64,000 nt of DNA, from positions 930,001-994,000 of the forward strand of contig NZ_CP049935.1 of assembly GCF_011383005.1 (NCBI RefSeq), in the 5' to 3' direction. The translations under genes and the position numbers were made by a program. The number at the start of each line of letters is the position of its first letter. Positions within the stretch are counted from its first letter, which is position 1. Below, one piece after another: positions 30,001-39,844 of the stretch. Below the pieces are notes generated by a model. The model searched no databases. It was not told the DNA's origin and worked only from the letters and a program-made list of their open reading frames with translations. The stretch is from Phycicoccus sp. HDW14. Its GTDB lineage: Bacteria; Actinomycetota; Actinomycetes; Actinomycetales; Dermatophilaceae.

Positions 30001-30909
30001 GGGATGTCGCGCGCCGGCGCCTCCCTCGAGCGCAGCGGCCTGACGACCTGGTCGGTCGGCACCGTCCCCGAGACCTTCGAGGGACGGGCCGGCGGGCAGG
30101 TCGTGGTCGGTTTCCCGGCGCTCGTCGACGAGGGGACGAGCGTCGCGCTGCGGGTCCTGCCCGACGCCGGCTCCGCGGCGGCCGCCCACCGGGCCGGGGT
30201 GCGCCGCCTCCTGCTGCTCGGCACCACCGCGCCCTGGAAGCGGGTGCTCGCCCGGCTGACCAACGCCCAGAAGCTCGCCCTCGCCGACAACCCGCACGGG
30301 TCGGTGCCCGCCCTCCTCCAGGACTGCCTCGACGCCGCCGTCGACGACCTCGTCGCCGAGCACGTGACGGGCCCGGTGCGCACCGAGCAGGCGTACGAGG
30401 CGGCGCTCGCGGCCGTCCGCACGCACGCGGCGACGCGGGTGCTGAAGGTCGTCGAGGGGGTCGAGCCGGTGCTCGTGCGGGCCGCGCAGGTGCGGCGCAC
30501 GCTCGACGCGCTCGCGCAGGGCGCGGCGGCGGGCTCGACCGCGGCGGCCCGGGCCGACGTGCGGGCCCAGCTCGACGGCCTCGTCCGGCCCGGGTTCGTG
30601 GTCGCCACGGGGCTGGCCCGTCTGCCCGACCTCGAGCGGTACCTGCGGGCCATGCAGCACCGCCTGGAGCGGGTCGCGACCAACCCGCGCGAACCGGTGC
30701 TCCAGGAGCAGGTCGACGCGGTCGAGTCCGCGTACGCCGACCTGCTCGACGCGCTGCCCCCGGCCCGGCGCGCGGCCCCGGAGGTCACCGACATCGGCTG
30801 GATGGTCGAGGAGCTGCGAGTCAGCCTCTTCGCCCAGACCCTCGGCACCAGGGGCTCGGTGTCGGAGAAGCGCGTGCGGCGGGCCATCGCCGAGGCGGCG
30901 GCCCGCTGA
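27065..30909 (+). CDS. hrpA: ATP-dependent RNA helicase HrpA
   Basis: A DEAH-box helicase of about 1281 residues after repair, the usual HrpA size. Motif I is [10 protein letters not shown] (residues 43-52), motif II is DEAH in [11 protein letters not shown] (about residue 140), motif III is VTSATID, motif VI is QRAGRCGR, followed by HA2/OB regions and a long DUF3418 C-terminus. It unwinds RNA, and E. coli HrpA rescues stalled ribosomes. One missing G at 27344-27348 breaks it (repair: [15 protein letters not shown]). ATG 27065. Cytoplasmic, single transcription unit or read from the upstream pair. Confidence 0.9.
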
Positions 30910-30978
30910 GGCCCGGGGAATCCGGGGTGGCCCCCGGACGTTCACCCGCTACGAGATCCATCGTGAAAGGCGTGTCCC

Positions 30979-31902
30979 GTGCAGAACCCCTCAGACCTCT
31001 TCCGCCTCGAGACCGACGTCGACGCCTCGCGTCCCGGCGTCCTCCTCGTGCTGCTCGGGGGCTTCATCGACGCCGGGCAGATCCAGGAGACCCTCGGCTC
31101 GCACCTGCTCGAGACCGGTGACCCGGAGGTCGTCGCGTCCTTCGACGTCGACCAGCTCCTCGACTACCGCGGCCGTCGCCCGGCGATGGTCTTCGACACC
31201 AGCCGCTGGGTCGAGTACGACGACCCCGCGATGCTCCTGCACCGGCTCACCGACCGCGACGGGCAGACGTACTACCTGCTCACCGGCCCCGAGCCCGACT
31301 ACCAGTGGGAGCGCACCGTCGAGGCGATCCGCGAGCTCGCCGACCGGCTCGGCGTCACCCTCGTCGTCACGACCCACGGCATCCCGATGGGCGTCCCGCA
31401 CACCCGCCCGGTGAGCATGACGGCGCACGCCACCGACGACACCCTCATCGGCGAGGCGCGCTCGCCGTTCGGCCGCGTCCAGGTGCCGGCCTCGATCGGC
31501 GCCCTCCTCGAGCTGCGCCTCGGCGAGCTCGGCCGGCAGGCGCTCGGCTTCGCCGTGCACGTGCCGCACTACCTCGCGACGGCCGAGTGGGCCGAGGGCA
31601 CGCTGGCCTCGCTCAACGCCATCACCGACGCCACCGGCCTCAACCTGCCGAACGACGAGCTCGTCGAGCGGGCCCGGGTCAACCAGCAGGCCATCGCCGC
31701 CGAGGTCGCGAACAGCGACGAGGCGCGGCAGGTCATCACGGCGCTCGAGCAGCAGTACGACGCGTTCGTCGAGGGCCAGGAGCGCCCGAGCCTGCTCGCC
31801 ACCGAGACCTCGCAGATCCCGTCGGCCGACGAGCTCGGGGCCGAGTTCGAGACCTTCCTGCGCTCGGTGTCGGACGACGAGGACGAGGGCCCGCGCGCCT
31901 GA
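30979..31902 (+). CDS. PAC2 family protein
   Basis: A 307-residue PAC2-family protein (proteasome assembly chaperone-like fold). Typical features are VLLVLLGGFIDAGQIQ at the N-terminus, VASFDVDQLLDYRGRRP, YYLLTGPEPDYQWE and a GIPMGVPHTRP loop. A charged C-terminal tail follows (SVSDDEDEGPRA). In actinobacteria its partner is unknown; a link to the proteasome is suggested by fold only. GTG 30979 follows GAAAGG. It is convergent with the polymerase-like gene. Confidence 0.88.
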   Translation: MQNPSDLFRLETDVDASRPGVLLVLLGGFIDAGQIQETLGSHLLETGDPEVVASFDVDQLLDYRGRRPAMVFDTSRWVEYDDPAMLLHRLTDRDGQTYYLLTGPEPDYQWERTVEAIRELADRLGVTLVVTTHGIPMGVPHTRPVSMTAHATDDTLIGEARSPFGRVQVPASIGALLELRLGELGRQALGFAVHVPHYLATAEWAEGTLASLNAITDATGLNLPNDELVERARVNQQAIAAEVANSDEARQVITALEQQYDAFVEGQERPSLLATETSQIPSADELGAEFETFLRSVSDDEDEGPRA

Positions 31903-31915
31903 GCCCGGCTCGGGG

Positions 31916-33607
31916 TCAGTCCTTGGCCTCGGACCAGCGCCGCACCACCGAGGTGTCGGCGACGAACCGTACCGGCGCACCCCCGGACCAGTGGTGGGCC
32001 GCGCCCTGCAGCGAGGAGTCGACCCGCCGCACCGCCTCGTCGGCGGCGTCCTCGGGCACGTGGAGCAGCAGCTCGTCGTGGAGGCAGAGCACCACGGACG
32101 CCCCGAGGTCACGCACCGAGGCCCGCACCGTGGCCGCCCACGCCTTGAACAGCTCGGCGGCCGACCCCTGGATGACGGCGTTGCGCGCGAACCGTCCTCG
32201 CGCCGCGTCGAGCTGGGGGTCGGCGCCCGGCGGCCGGGACGCGAGGAAGCGGCCGGTCGGCACGAGCCGCCCCCCGTACGTGCGCAGCGGCTCACCGCGG
32301 CGCCCCGAGGCCGCGGCTCGCTCGAGCAGCCCCATCGCCACTGGGTAGGCGGCCTCGAGCCCCTTGAGGGCCTCGCCGGCCGCCCCGCTGCGCTGGCCGT
32401 ACATCGCCGCGAGCACGGCGATCTTCGCGACCGCCCGGTCGGACCCGAGGCGCTGGGCCACCGGGGCGTAGAGGTCGTCGGCGCGGGTGGCGGCCGCGAA
32501 CGCGGTGTCGCCGCTGACCACCGCGAGCACCCGCGGCTCGACCTGGCCGAGGTCGGCGCGCACGAACACGAACCCCGGGTGGGCGGCCACTCCGGGACGC
32601 AGCACGGCCGGCAGGTTGTGCAGGCCGTTCTCGGCGGTCATCCGGCCGGCGGCACCGTCGCAGGCCGTCCAGCGGCCGCGCAGCCGGTCGTCCGGGCCGA
32701 CGTGGGAGTCGAGCCACCGGTAGCCGTAGGTCGTCGCGATGCGCTCGTCGCGGCGCCAGGCGAGCAGGGCCTCGACGACCGGGTGCACCTCGCGGTAGGC
32801 CTCGAGCACCCACTTGCGCGTCGTCGGCACGTCGACCCCGACGGCGGCGAGCATCTCCTTGACCTGCACCGGGTTCCGCAGGTCGGTGGACTCGCGGCCC
32901 GGCACGTGGCGCAGGACCATCTCGTCGCGGGAGCGCCGGGCGGCGGCCGTCTCGGCGTCGCCGACGGTGCGGGGACCCACGGCGTCGGCGACGAGCTGCT
33001 CGGTGCGGGCACGGTCGAGGGGCAGGCCGTCGCGCTCGAGCTCGAGGCAGAGCAGGGCGGCCGCCGACTCGGACGTGACGGTGCCGGCGAGGCGGGGTGA
33101 GACGCCCCCGGCCCGGGCCAGCTGGCGGCGGGCGACGGTGAGCGCCGCGGCGGCCCACGCCTCGAGGTGGGCGGGGTCCTCGAGCCAGCGGACGTGGTCG
33201 GCGCGCAGGTGGCCGGCGGCGTCGACGAGCACGCCGGGCGGGGGCAGGTCGTCGGCGCCCACGAGGTCGAAGAGGTCGTCGCCCGGGGGAGCGGGGAGCG
33301 ACTCGGGCGCGAGGTCGTGGGCGGCGGCCCAGCACAGCGCCGGCGTGGCCTCGAAGCCGCCGTGCAGCAGCCGGTGGGCCTCCGCGACGTCCCAGGCCCG
33401 GGCCAGGTGCACGCGGGCCGCGACGAGCTCGCGGGCGGCCGCGCCGGCCGACCACCACACCCACCGCGGGTGGTGCGTCTCCTCGAGCGCGGCCACCGTC
33501 GCGGCGACCTCGGCGGGCGTGCCGGCGACGAACCGGTCGCCGTGCAGCAGGCCCGCCGCCGAGCCGCCGGTGCCCGCGACGAGCACCGCGACCTCGCCCG
33601 ACAGCAT
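31916..33607 (-). CDS. short PolA-like bifunctional 3'-5' exonuclease/DNA polymerase
   Basis: A 563-residue family A polymerase, far shorter than Pol I (about 900), with no 5' nuclease domain. The polymerase core has motif A as RADLGQVEPRVLA (around residue 350, where Pol I has DYSQIELR), motif B region AKIAVLAAMYGQRSG (about 400), and motif C as CLHDELLLHVP (about 512). The N-terminal third corresponds to a degenerate exonuclease region without obvious metal-binding DxE. Actinobacteria often carry such a second PolA-like protein; its role is not settled. ATG 33607 (MLSGEVAVLVAG). Confidence 0.85.
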   Translation of the reverse strand: MLSGEVAVLVAGTGGSAAGLLHGDRFVAGTPAEVAATVAALEETHHPRWVWWSAGAAARELVAARVHLARAWDVAEAHRLLHGGFEATPALCWAAAHDLAPESLPAPPGDDLFDLVGADDLPPPGVLVDAAGHLRADHVRWLEDPAHLEAWAAAALTVARRQLARAGGVSPRLAGTVTSESAAALLCLELERDGLPLDRARTEQLVADAVGPRTVGDAETAAARRSRDEMVLRHVPGRESTDLRNPVQVKEMLAAVGVDVPTTRKWVLEAYREVHPVVEALLAWRRDERIATTYGYRWLDSHVGPDDRLRGRWTACDGAAGRMTAENGLHNLPAVLRPGVAAHPGFVFVRADLGQVEPRVLAVVSGDTAFAAATRADDLYAPVAQRLGSDRAVAKIAVLAAMYGQRSGAAGEALKGLEAAYPVAMGLLERAAASGRRGEPLRTYGGRLVPTGRFLASRPPGADPQLDAARGRFARNAVIQGSAAELFKAWAATVRASVRDLGASVVLCLHDELLLHVPEDAADEAVRRVDSSLQGAAHHWSGGAPVRFVADTSVVRRWSEAKD

Positions 33608-33742
33608 GCGCCGAGGGTACGGCCGGGCACCGTCAGGCGGTGCGCGACCCCGCCGCAGGTTGGCCCCGGTGCGTGGCAGGATGGCCGCAGCCGGAGCACG
33701 AGCGTCGCCACCAGCGCCGCCCCGGTCGACCGGGAGGACACC

Positions 33743-34483
33743 GTGGGACTGCTCGACCGAGGCCGCCGCAGCAAGGACGCCGTGCAGGACGCCCGCACCG
33801 CGCTGGAGCGGGCGGGGGACGCGCCGGAGGACGACGGCGTGCTCGGACGCCAGGCCGTGCGCGTCGTCGACCAGATCCTCGACATCGGCATCGACGGCAA
33901 GGGCCCGTTCGACCCGGCCTCCGAGGTCGCCGACAAGGCGCTGCGCTCGAGCGGGGGAGACCGCGAGAAGGCCGTGTCGGCCATCATCGCGTCGCACACC
34001 CGGCTCGCCGGCGCCGAGGGCTTCGTCACCGGCCTCGGCGGCTTCGTCACCCTCCCGATCGCCCTGCCCGCCAACGTCGTCGCGTTCTACGCGCTCGCGA
34101 CCCGGATGACGGCCGCCATCGCGCGCGTCCGCGGCCACGACATCGACCAGCCGCAGATCCGCGCCGCCGTCCTGCTCACGCTCGTGGGCGCCGACGCCGA
34201 CGACCTCCTCGAGAAGGCCAAGCTTGCGGCCCCGATGGGCGGCACGCTCACCAACCTCGCCGCCCAGCGGCTGCCCGGCCCGGCGTCGATGGTCGTCAAG
34301 AAGGGCGTCTTCTTCAAGCTCGTCGCGAGCACCGGCAAGGGCGTGCTGTCCCGCTTCGGCCGGGGCGTGCCGGTCGTCGGCGGCGTCGTCGGGGCCGGCG
34401 TCGACGCGGTCCTGCTGCGCCGGGTGGCGGTCGACGCCAAGCGCGAGTTCCCCGCGGTCGCGGGCCACATCGGTCCCGCCTGA
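33743..34483 (+). CDS. EcsC family protein
   Basis: A 246-residue EcsC-like protein. GTG 33743 follows GGGAGGA. Features are EGFVTGLGGFVTLPIALPANV (a hydrophobic helix pair, about residues 93-113), LLTLVGADADDLLEKA, and a C-terminal Gly-rich hydrophobic segment (GVPVVGGVVGAGVDAVLLRR). EcsC is associated with an ABC transporter in Bacillus, but here no ABC genes are adjacent. Probably membrane-associated; function unknown. Confidence 0.8.
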   Translation: MGLLDRGRRSKDAVQDARTALERAGDAPEDDGVLGRQAVRVVDQILDIGIDGKGPFDPASEVADKALRSSGGDREKAVSAIIASHTRLAGAEGFVTGLGGFVTLPIALPANVVAFYALATRMTAAIARVRGHDIDQPQIRAAVLLTLVGADADDLLEKAKLAAPMGGTLTNLAAQRLPGPASMVVKKGVFFKLVASTGKGVLSRFGRGVPVVGGVVGAGVDAVLLRRVAVDAKREFPAVAGHIGPA

Positions 34484-34559
34484 CCGCCCCGCACGGGAAC
34501 CTCCCGTGCGCCCCGTCCGTCGACACAGCGGAAAGACCCCGCGAGCCAGGAGGAACACC

Positions 34560-34940
34560 ATGGCCAGAGCCCGCACCCTCGCCTACGTCGGCGCCCTCGG
34601 CCGGGCCGTGCGCCTGGCCACCCGCGCCGGCGGGCCGTCGCTCGGCGACCGTGCCGTCGCCGTGCCCCGGATGGTCAAGGCGGTGCGCTCGGGGGAGTAC
34701 ACCGGCATCTCGCTCGGCAAGGTCGCGCTCATCGGCGCCGGGGCGGCCTACGTGGTCTCGCCCATCGACCTCCTGCCGGAGGCCGCGCTCGGGGTGTTCG
34801 GGCTCGCCGACGACGCGATGGTCCTCGGCTGGGTCGCCACCACGCTCGTCGAGGAGACCGAGAAGTTCCTCGAGTGGGAGAAGACGCAGGGGCGCGGACC
34901 GGCGGCGTCGCCGACCGTGCCCTCCGACGTCGTGCGCTGA
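34560..34940 (+). CDS. YkvA/DUF1232 family membrane protein
   Basis: A 126-residue protein with the DUF1232 motif YVVSPIDLLPEAALGVFGLADDAM (quoted in part: SPIDLLPE), preceded by a hydrophobic helix (KVALIGAGAAYVV). The ATG at 34560 follows CAGGAGGAA. The family is small, membrane-bound and of unknown role. It sits 76 bases after the EcsC gene, reading the same way. Confidence 0.85.
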   Translation: MARARTLAYVGALGRAVRLATRAGGPSLGDRAVAVPRMVKAVRSGEYTGISLGKVALIGAGAAYVVSPIDLLPEAALGVFGLADDAMVLGWVATTLVEETEKFLEWEKTQGRGPAASPTVPSDVVR

Positions 34941-35044
34941 GGCCGTCCGCCTCCGTCGTCCACAGGCCGCGACTCCCGGGCCGTCGTCCACAGGCGCGAG
35001 CTCGGTGCTTCCGCCGGCCGGTGCCGCGCGAGCACCGTGGGCGG

Positions 35045-36123
35045 ATGAGCGAGACAGTCAGCGTCCACGGCCCCGAGGAGCTCCTCGCGGTCCTGCCCTA
35101 CCAGCTCGGGTACCACCCGCGGCGCAGCGTCGTCGCCGTCGCCCTCGACGGCCGGCGCGTGCACTTCGTGGCCCGCGTCGACATCCCACCCGACCGGTAC
35201 GTGCCGCAGACCGTGGCGGCGCTCGTCGGTCCGCTGCGGCGCGAGGTCCGCGGGCGGGTGCACCTCGTCGGCTACGAGGACGTCGAGGGCGAGTGCGACC
35301 CCCTGCTCCTCGCGGTGCTCGAGGCGGTCGAGTCCGGGGCGCCGAGGTCGCCGACGTGCTCGTCGTGCGCGACGGGCGGCGCTACTCACCCACCTGCTCC
35401 GGTCCGTGCTGCCCGGCCGGGGGCGTGCGGCTGCCGCCCCCCGAGGCGGTGCCGGCCGTCGCCGCCCTCGTGGCCCTCGGGCGGGCGCCACTCGCCGACC
35501 GAGAAGCCGTCGACCGCGTCGTCGACCCCGACCCCGTGCGCTCCGCCCTCGTGGGGCCGCTGCTCGCCGGGTCGCGTGCGCACCCGCCCCGGCACGGTGG
35601 CCGCCACGGCGTCCGGGCCTGGGCCACCGTCCTCGCACCCGGCGCCGTCGCCCGCGAGTCGCCCGTACCTCCCGCGGTCGTCGCCACCGCGGTCCGGGCG
35701 CTGCGCGACGTCACCGTCCGCGACGCGCTGATCGGCTGGCTCGCCCCGGGGGTCATCCCGCGCGAGGAGCTCGACCCCGTCGTCGTCGCCCGGCTCGAGC
35801 GGTGGCTGCCCCGGTGGGGCGGGATGGGCGACTGGCGAGCCGGCGGCGCCGAGCCCGGCGACCCCGACGCCGTCCTCGCCCGGCTGCTGGCGCTGTGCCG
35901 CGACGTCCCCGACGCCTGCCCCGACGACGCGGCGGCCGTCTGCACCACGGCCGCCCAGGTGGCCTGGACCCACGGTGACGGCGCGCTCGCCCGCGCCGCC
36001 CTCGAACGGGCCCTGCGGGTCGACCCCGGGTACCGGCTGGCCCGGCTGCTCGCCACGCTCGTCGACCGGGGGCTGCGCCCGCCACCGCCCGGTTCGGTGG
36101 TCCCCGAGCGGCGGGCGGGCTGA
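35045..36123 (+). CDS. DUF4192 family protein
   Basis: About 359 residues after repair of one missing G at 35336-35339 (restoring EAVESGGAEVADVLVVRDG). The N-terminus VHGPEELLAVLPYQLGYHP and RRSVVAVALDGRRV are the DUF4192 signature, a family almost confined to actinobacteria. The middle has RRYSPTCSGPCCPAGG (four Cys, possibly metal binding). The C-terminus contains a TPR-like helical region (ALARAALERALRVDPGYRLARLL). Function unknown. ATG 35045; the 104-base gap upstream shows no clear promoter. Confidence 0.85.
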
Positions 36124-36192
36124 GCGGTGGGCGGGCGTTCGAGGATCGGACGAGCACCTCCGCGGCCGGGGGTCGACGGGTACCATCGAGCC

Positions 36193-36306
36193 AGGTCATG
36201 AGTCCCAGCGCCAAACCCCGGTTTGCTGGGCGGCAACCCTCCTCGCGGTGGGGTGCCCCGGGTGATGACCCGGCCGCGGCGCCCGTCGCGGCAAGCGCGA
36301 GTGTCC
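36193..36306 (+). ncRNA. SAM-IV riboswitch upstream of metX
   Basis: This second copy of the SAM-IV aptamer starts GGTCATGAGTCCCAGCG at 36194, with CAAACCCCGGTTTGCTGG, CGGCAACCCTCC, GCGGTGGGGTGCCCCGGGTGATGACC and a final CAAGCGCGAG element. Compared with the metY copy, paired positions have changed together (GCCAGCG/CGCTGGC here CCCAGCG/TGCTGGG). That is the mark of a real RNA structure. It ends 16 bases before the metX ATG. Confidence 0.93.
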
Positions 36307-36321
36307 GAGGAGCCATCTGCG

Positions 36322-37455
36322 ATGACTGCCACCCCGACCCGGTCCACCGGCGCCGTCTGGCGCCCGGGTGACCCCGTCGGTGACCGCCGCTTCGCCGCCG
36401 TGGGCGACCTGCCCCTCGAGCGCGGCGGGGTGCTGCCCGCGGTCACGTTGGCCTACGAGACGTGGGGGACCCTCTCGCCGAGCGGCGACAACGCCGTCCT
36501 CGTCGAGCACGCCCTGACCGGCGACAGCCACGTCGTCGGCGAGGCCGGGCCCGGGCACCCCACGGCGGGCTGGTGGCCGGGCCTCGTCGGGCCGGGTGCC
36601 CCGCTCGACACCGACCGGTGGTTCGTCGTCGCGTCCAACGTGCTCGGCGGCTGCCAGGGCAGCACCGGGCCCTCGTCCGCCGCTCCGGACGGCCGGCCGT
36701 GGGGCGGGCGCTTCCCGTTCGTCACCATCCGCGACCAGGTCGCCGCCGAGGCCGCGCTCGCCGACGCACTCGGCATCGAGCGGTGGGCGCTGGTCCTCGG
36801 GGGGTCGATGGGCGGCATGCGCGCGCTCGAGTGGGCCACGACCCACCCCGACCGGGTGGCCCGCAGCCTCGTCCTCGCCTCCACCCCGGCGGCCACCGCC
36901 GACCAGGTGGCGTGGTGCCAGCCGCAGCTGCTGGCCATCCGGCACGACCCCGACTTCCAGGACGGCGACTACTACGACACCGGGCGGGCCCCGCTCACCG
37001 GGCTCGGCATCGCCCGGCGCATCGCGCACACCACCTACCGCCACGAGGGCGAGCTCGACGACCGCTTCGGCCGCCGGCCGCGCGCGGGGGAGGACCCGCT
37101 CGGAGGCGGGGGCCGCTACGACGTCGAGAGCTACCTCGACCACCACGCGACCAAGCTCGCGCGGCGCTTCGACCCCAACAGCTACGTCGTGCTGTCCGAG
37201 GCGATGAACAGCCACGACGTCGGGCGCGGGCGTGGCGGCGTGGGCGCGGCGCTCGGGGCCTACCCGGGGCACCTGCACGTCGTCGGCGTCACCACCGACC
37301 GGCTCTACCCCCTGCGGCTGTCCGAGGAGATGGCCCGACTCCGTCCGGGAACCGGTCTCACGGTGCTCGACTCGCCGCACGGCCACGACGGCTTCCTCGT
37401 CGAGACCGGTCGCGTGGGCGAGGTCGTCGAGCAGGTCCTCGCGGTCGCCGCCTGA
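36322..37455 (+). CDS. metX: homoserine O-acetyltransferase
   Basis: A 377-residue alpha/beta-fold acyltransferase that activates homoserine with acetyl-CoA, the step before MetY. The block [28 protein letters not shown] (quote shortened: HALTGDSH), [15 protein letters not shown], the nucleophile Ser in [14 protein letters not shown], and the Asp/His end ([18 protein letters not shown]) are all present. ATG 36322. Expression is expected to be repressed by SAM through the leader RNA. Confidence 0.93.
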   Translation: MTATPTRSTGAVWRPGDPVGDRRFAAVGDLPLERGGVLPAVTLAYETWGTLSPSGDNAVLVEHALTGDSHVVGEAGPGHPTAGWWPGLVGPGAPLDTDRWFVVASNVLGGCQGSTGPSSAAPDGRPWGGRFPFVTIRDQVAAEAALADALGIERWALVLGGSMGGMRALEWATTHPDRVARSLVLASTPAATADQVAWCQPQLLAIRHDPDFQDGDYYDTGRAPLTGLGIARRIAHTTYRHEGELDDRFGRRPRAGEDPLGGGGRYDVESYLDHHATKLARRFDPNSYVVLSEAMNSHDVGRGRGGVGAALGAYPGHLHVVGVTTDRLYPLRLSEEMARLRPGTGLTVLDSPHGHDGFLVETGRVGEVVEQVLAVAA

Positions 37456-37567
37456 GCACCCGCCCCGACCTGCGGCGGGCGCGTGTGATCCTCGAGGTCG
37501 TCTCCCCGGAACCGGGGCCCGACTGCGGTACGGTCGAGCGAGACCCAGCACCGCCGAGGAGGACATC

Positions 37568-37957
37568 GTGACGATCGTCGTTGGCTTCGTCCCGACGAAG
37601 GAGGGGCGAGCAGCTCTCGCCCGCGCCGTCGAGGAGGCGAAGGCTCGCCAGAGCCGACTCGTCGTCATCAACTCGCACCGTGGCAGCCTCGACGACGAGC
37701 AGGCCCGCGCGGCCGAGCAGGAGCTCCAGCGGGTCACCGACGAGATGTCGGCCAGCGGTGCCCAGGTCGAGGTGCGTCAGCTGGTGCGGGGCAACGAGCC
37801 CGCCGAGGACCTCATCGCCGTGGCCAACGAGACCTCGGCCGACCTCATCGTCATCGGGCTGCGCCGCCGCACCCCCGTCGGGAAGCTGATCCTGGGCTCC
37901 AACGCCCAGCGCATCCTCCTCGACGCGCCGTGTGCCGTGCTCGCCGTGAAGGGCTGA
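37568..37957 (+). CDS. universal stress protein
   Basis: A 129-residue single-domain UspA protein. It begins [19 protein letters not shown], and the ATP-type loop is [29 protein letters not shown] (core GxxxxxKLxLGSxAQ). GTG 37568 follows GAGGAGGA. Members bind ATP or act in stress and dormancy; partners are unknown. The 112-base gap after metX has no clear terminator. Confidence 0.88.
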   Translation: MTIVVGFVPTKEGRAALARAVEEAKARQSRLVVINSHRGSLDDEQARAAEQELQRVTDEMSASGAQVEVRQLVRGNEPAEDLIAVANETSADLIVIGLRRRTPVGKLILGSNAQRILLDAPCAVLAVKG

Positions 37958-38060
37958 GCCGCACCGGTTCCGCTCCGCCGCACTGCGTCGAGGGTGCGTG
38001 CATCACGGCGTCGAGGGGGTCATCGACCCACCGGATGTGCTCGCGGGCGCCCGGGAAAGT

Positions 38061-38066
38061 TATAAT
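38061..38066 (+). promoter_or_regulatory. -10 box of rpoD promoter
   Basis: TATAAT at 38061-38066 is a perfect consensus -10 element, rare in this GC-rich DNA, preceded by AGT. No good -35 is present at 16-18 bases. It lies 128 bases before the rpoD GTG, leaving a leader of roughly 120 bases. Confidence 0.65.
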
Positions 38067-38193
38067 GGTAGAGCGCACCTGGCCGGATGGGGTCGAACCG
38101 ATCCGCCGGGACGCCACCCCCGGACCCTCACCACCGCAGGCCGTGGACCTTCGCGTCCCCGGCTGCGCGGTTCTCCGCGACGAAAGGTAGTCG

Positions 38194-39746
<1,553 letters not shown>

Positions 39747-39759
39747 GGTCGGCGCGACA

Positions 39760-39800
39760 CGACGAGGGGCCCCGGGCACACCGCCCGGGGCCCCTCGTCG
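39760..39800. terminator. strong bidirectional terminator hairpin
   Basis: CGACGAGGGGCCCCGGGC (39760-39777) and its exact complement at 39783-39800 form an 18-base-pair stem with loop ACACC. It sits 13 bases after the rpoD stop and 31 bases after the stop of the convergent transglutaminase gene, so it can end both transcripts. Confidence 0.92.
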
Positions 39801-39810
39801 TCGTCGCCGT

Positions 39811-39844
39811 CGCTCAGCCCTCGTCGTTCGCTCAGCCCTCGTCG
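39811..39844. repeat. 18-base tandem duplication at the tgpA stop
   Basis: CGCTCAGCCCTCGTCG occurs at 39811-39826 and 39829-39844, a period of 18 bases. On the minus strand the duplication repeats the last codons and the stop (GACGAGGGCTGA) in frame, leaving a second in-frame stop after the true one. It has no effect on the protein. Confidence 0.8.

Noticed and set aside
27109-30945. 1278-codon open frame on the minus strand opposite hrpA
   Set aside because: It is the mirror of a real high-GC coding frame. Its translation is Gly/Arg/Asp/His-rich without family features, while the plus strand has a full HrpA.
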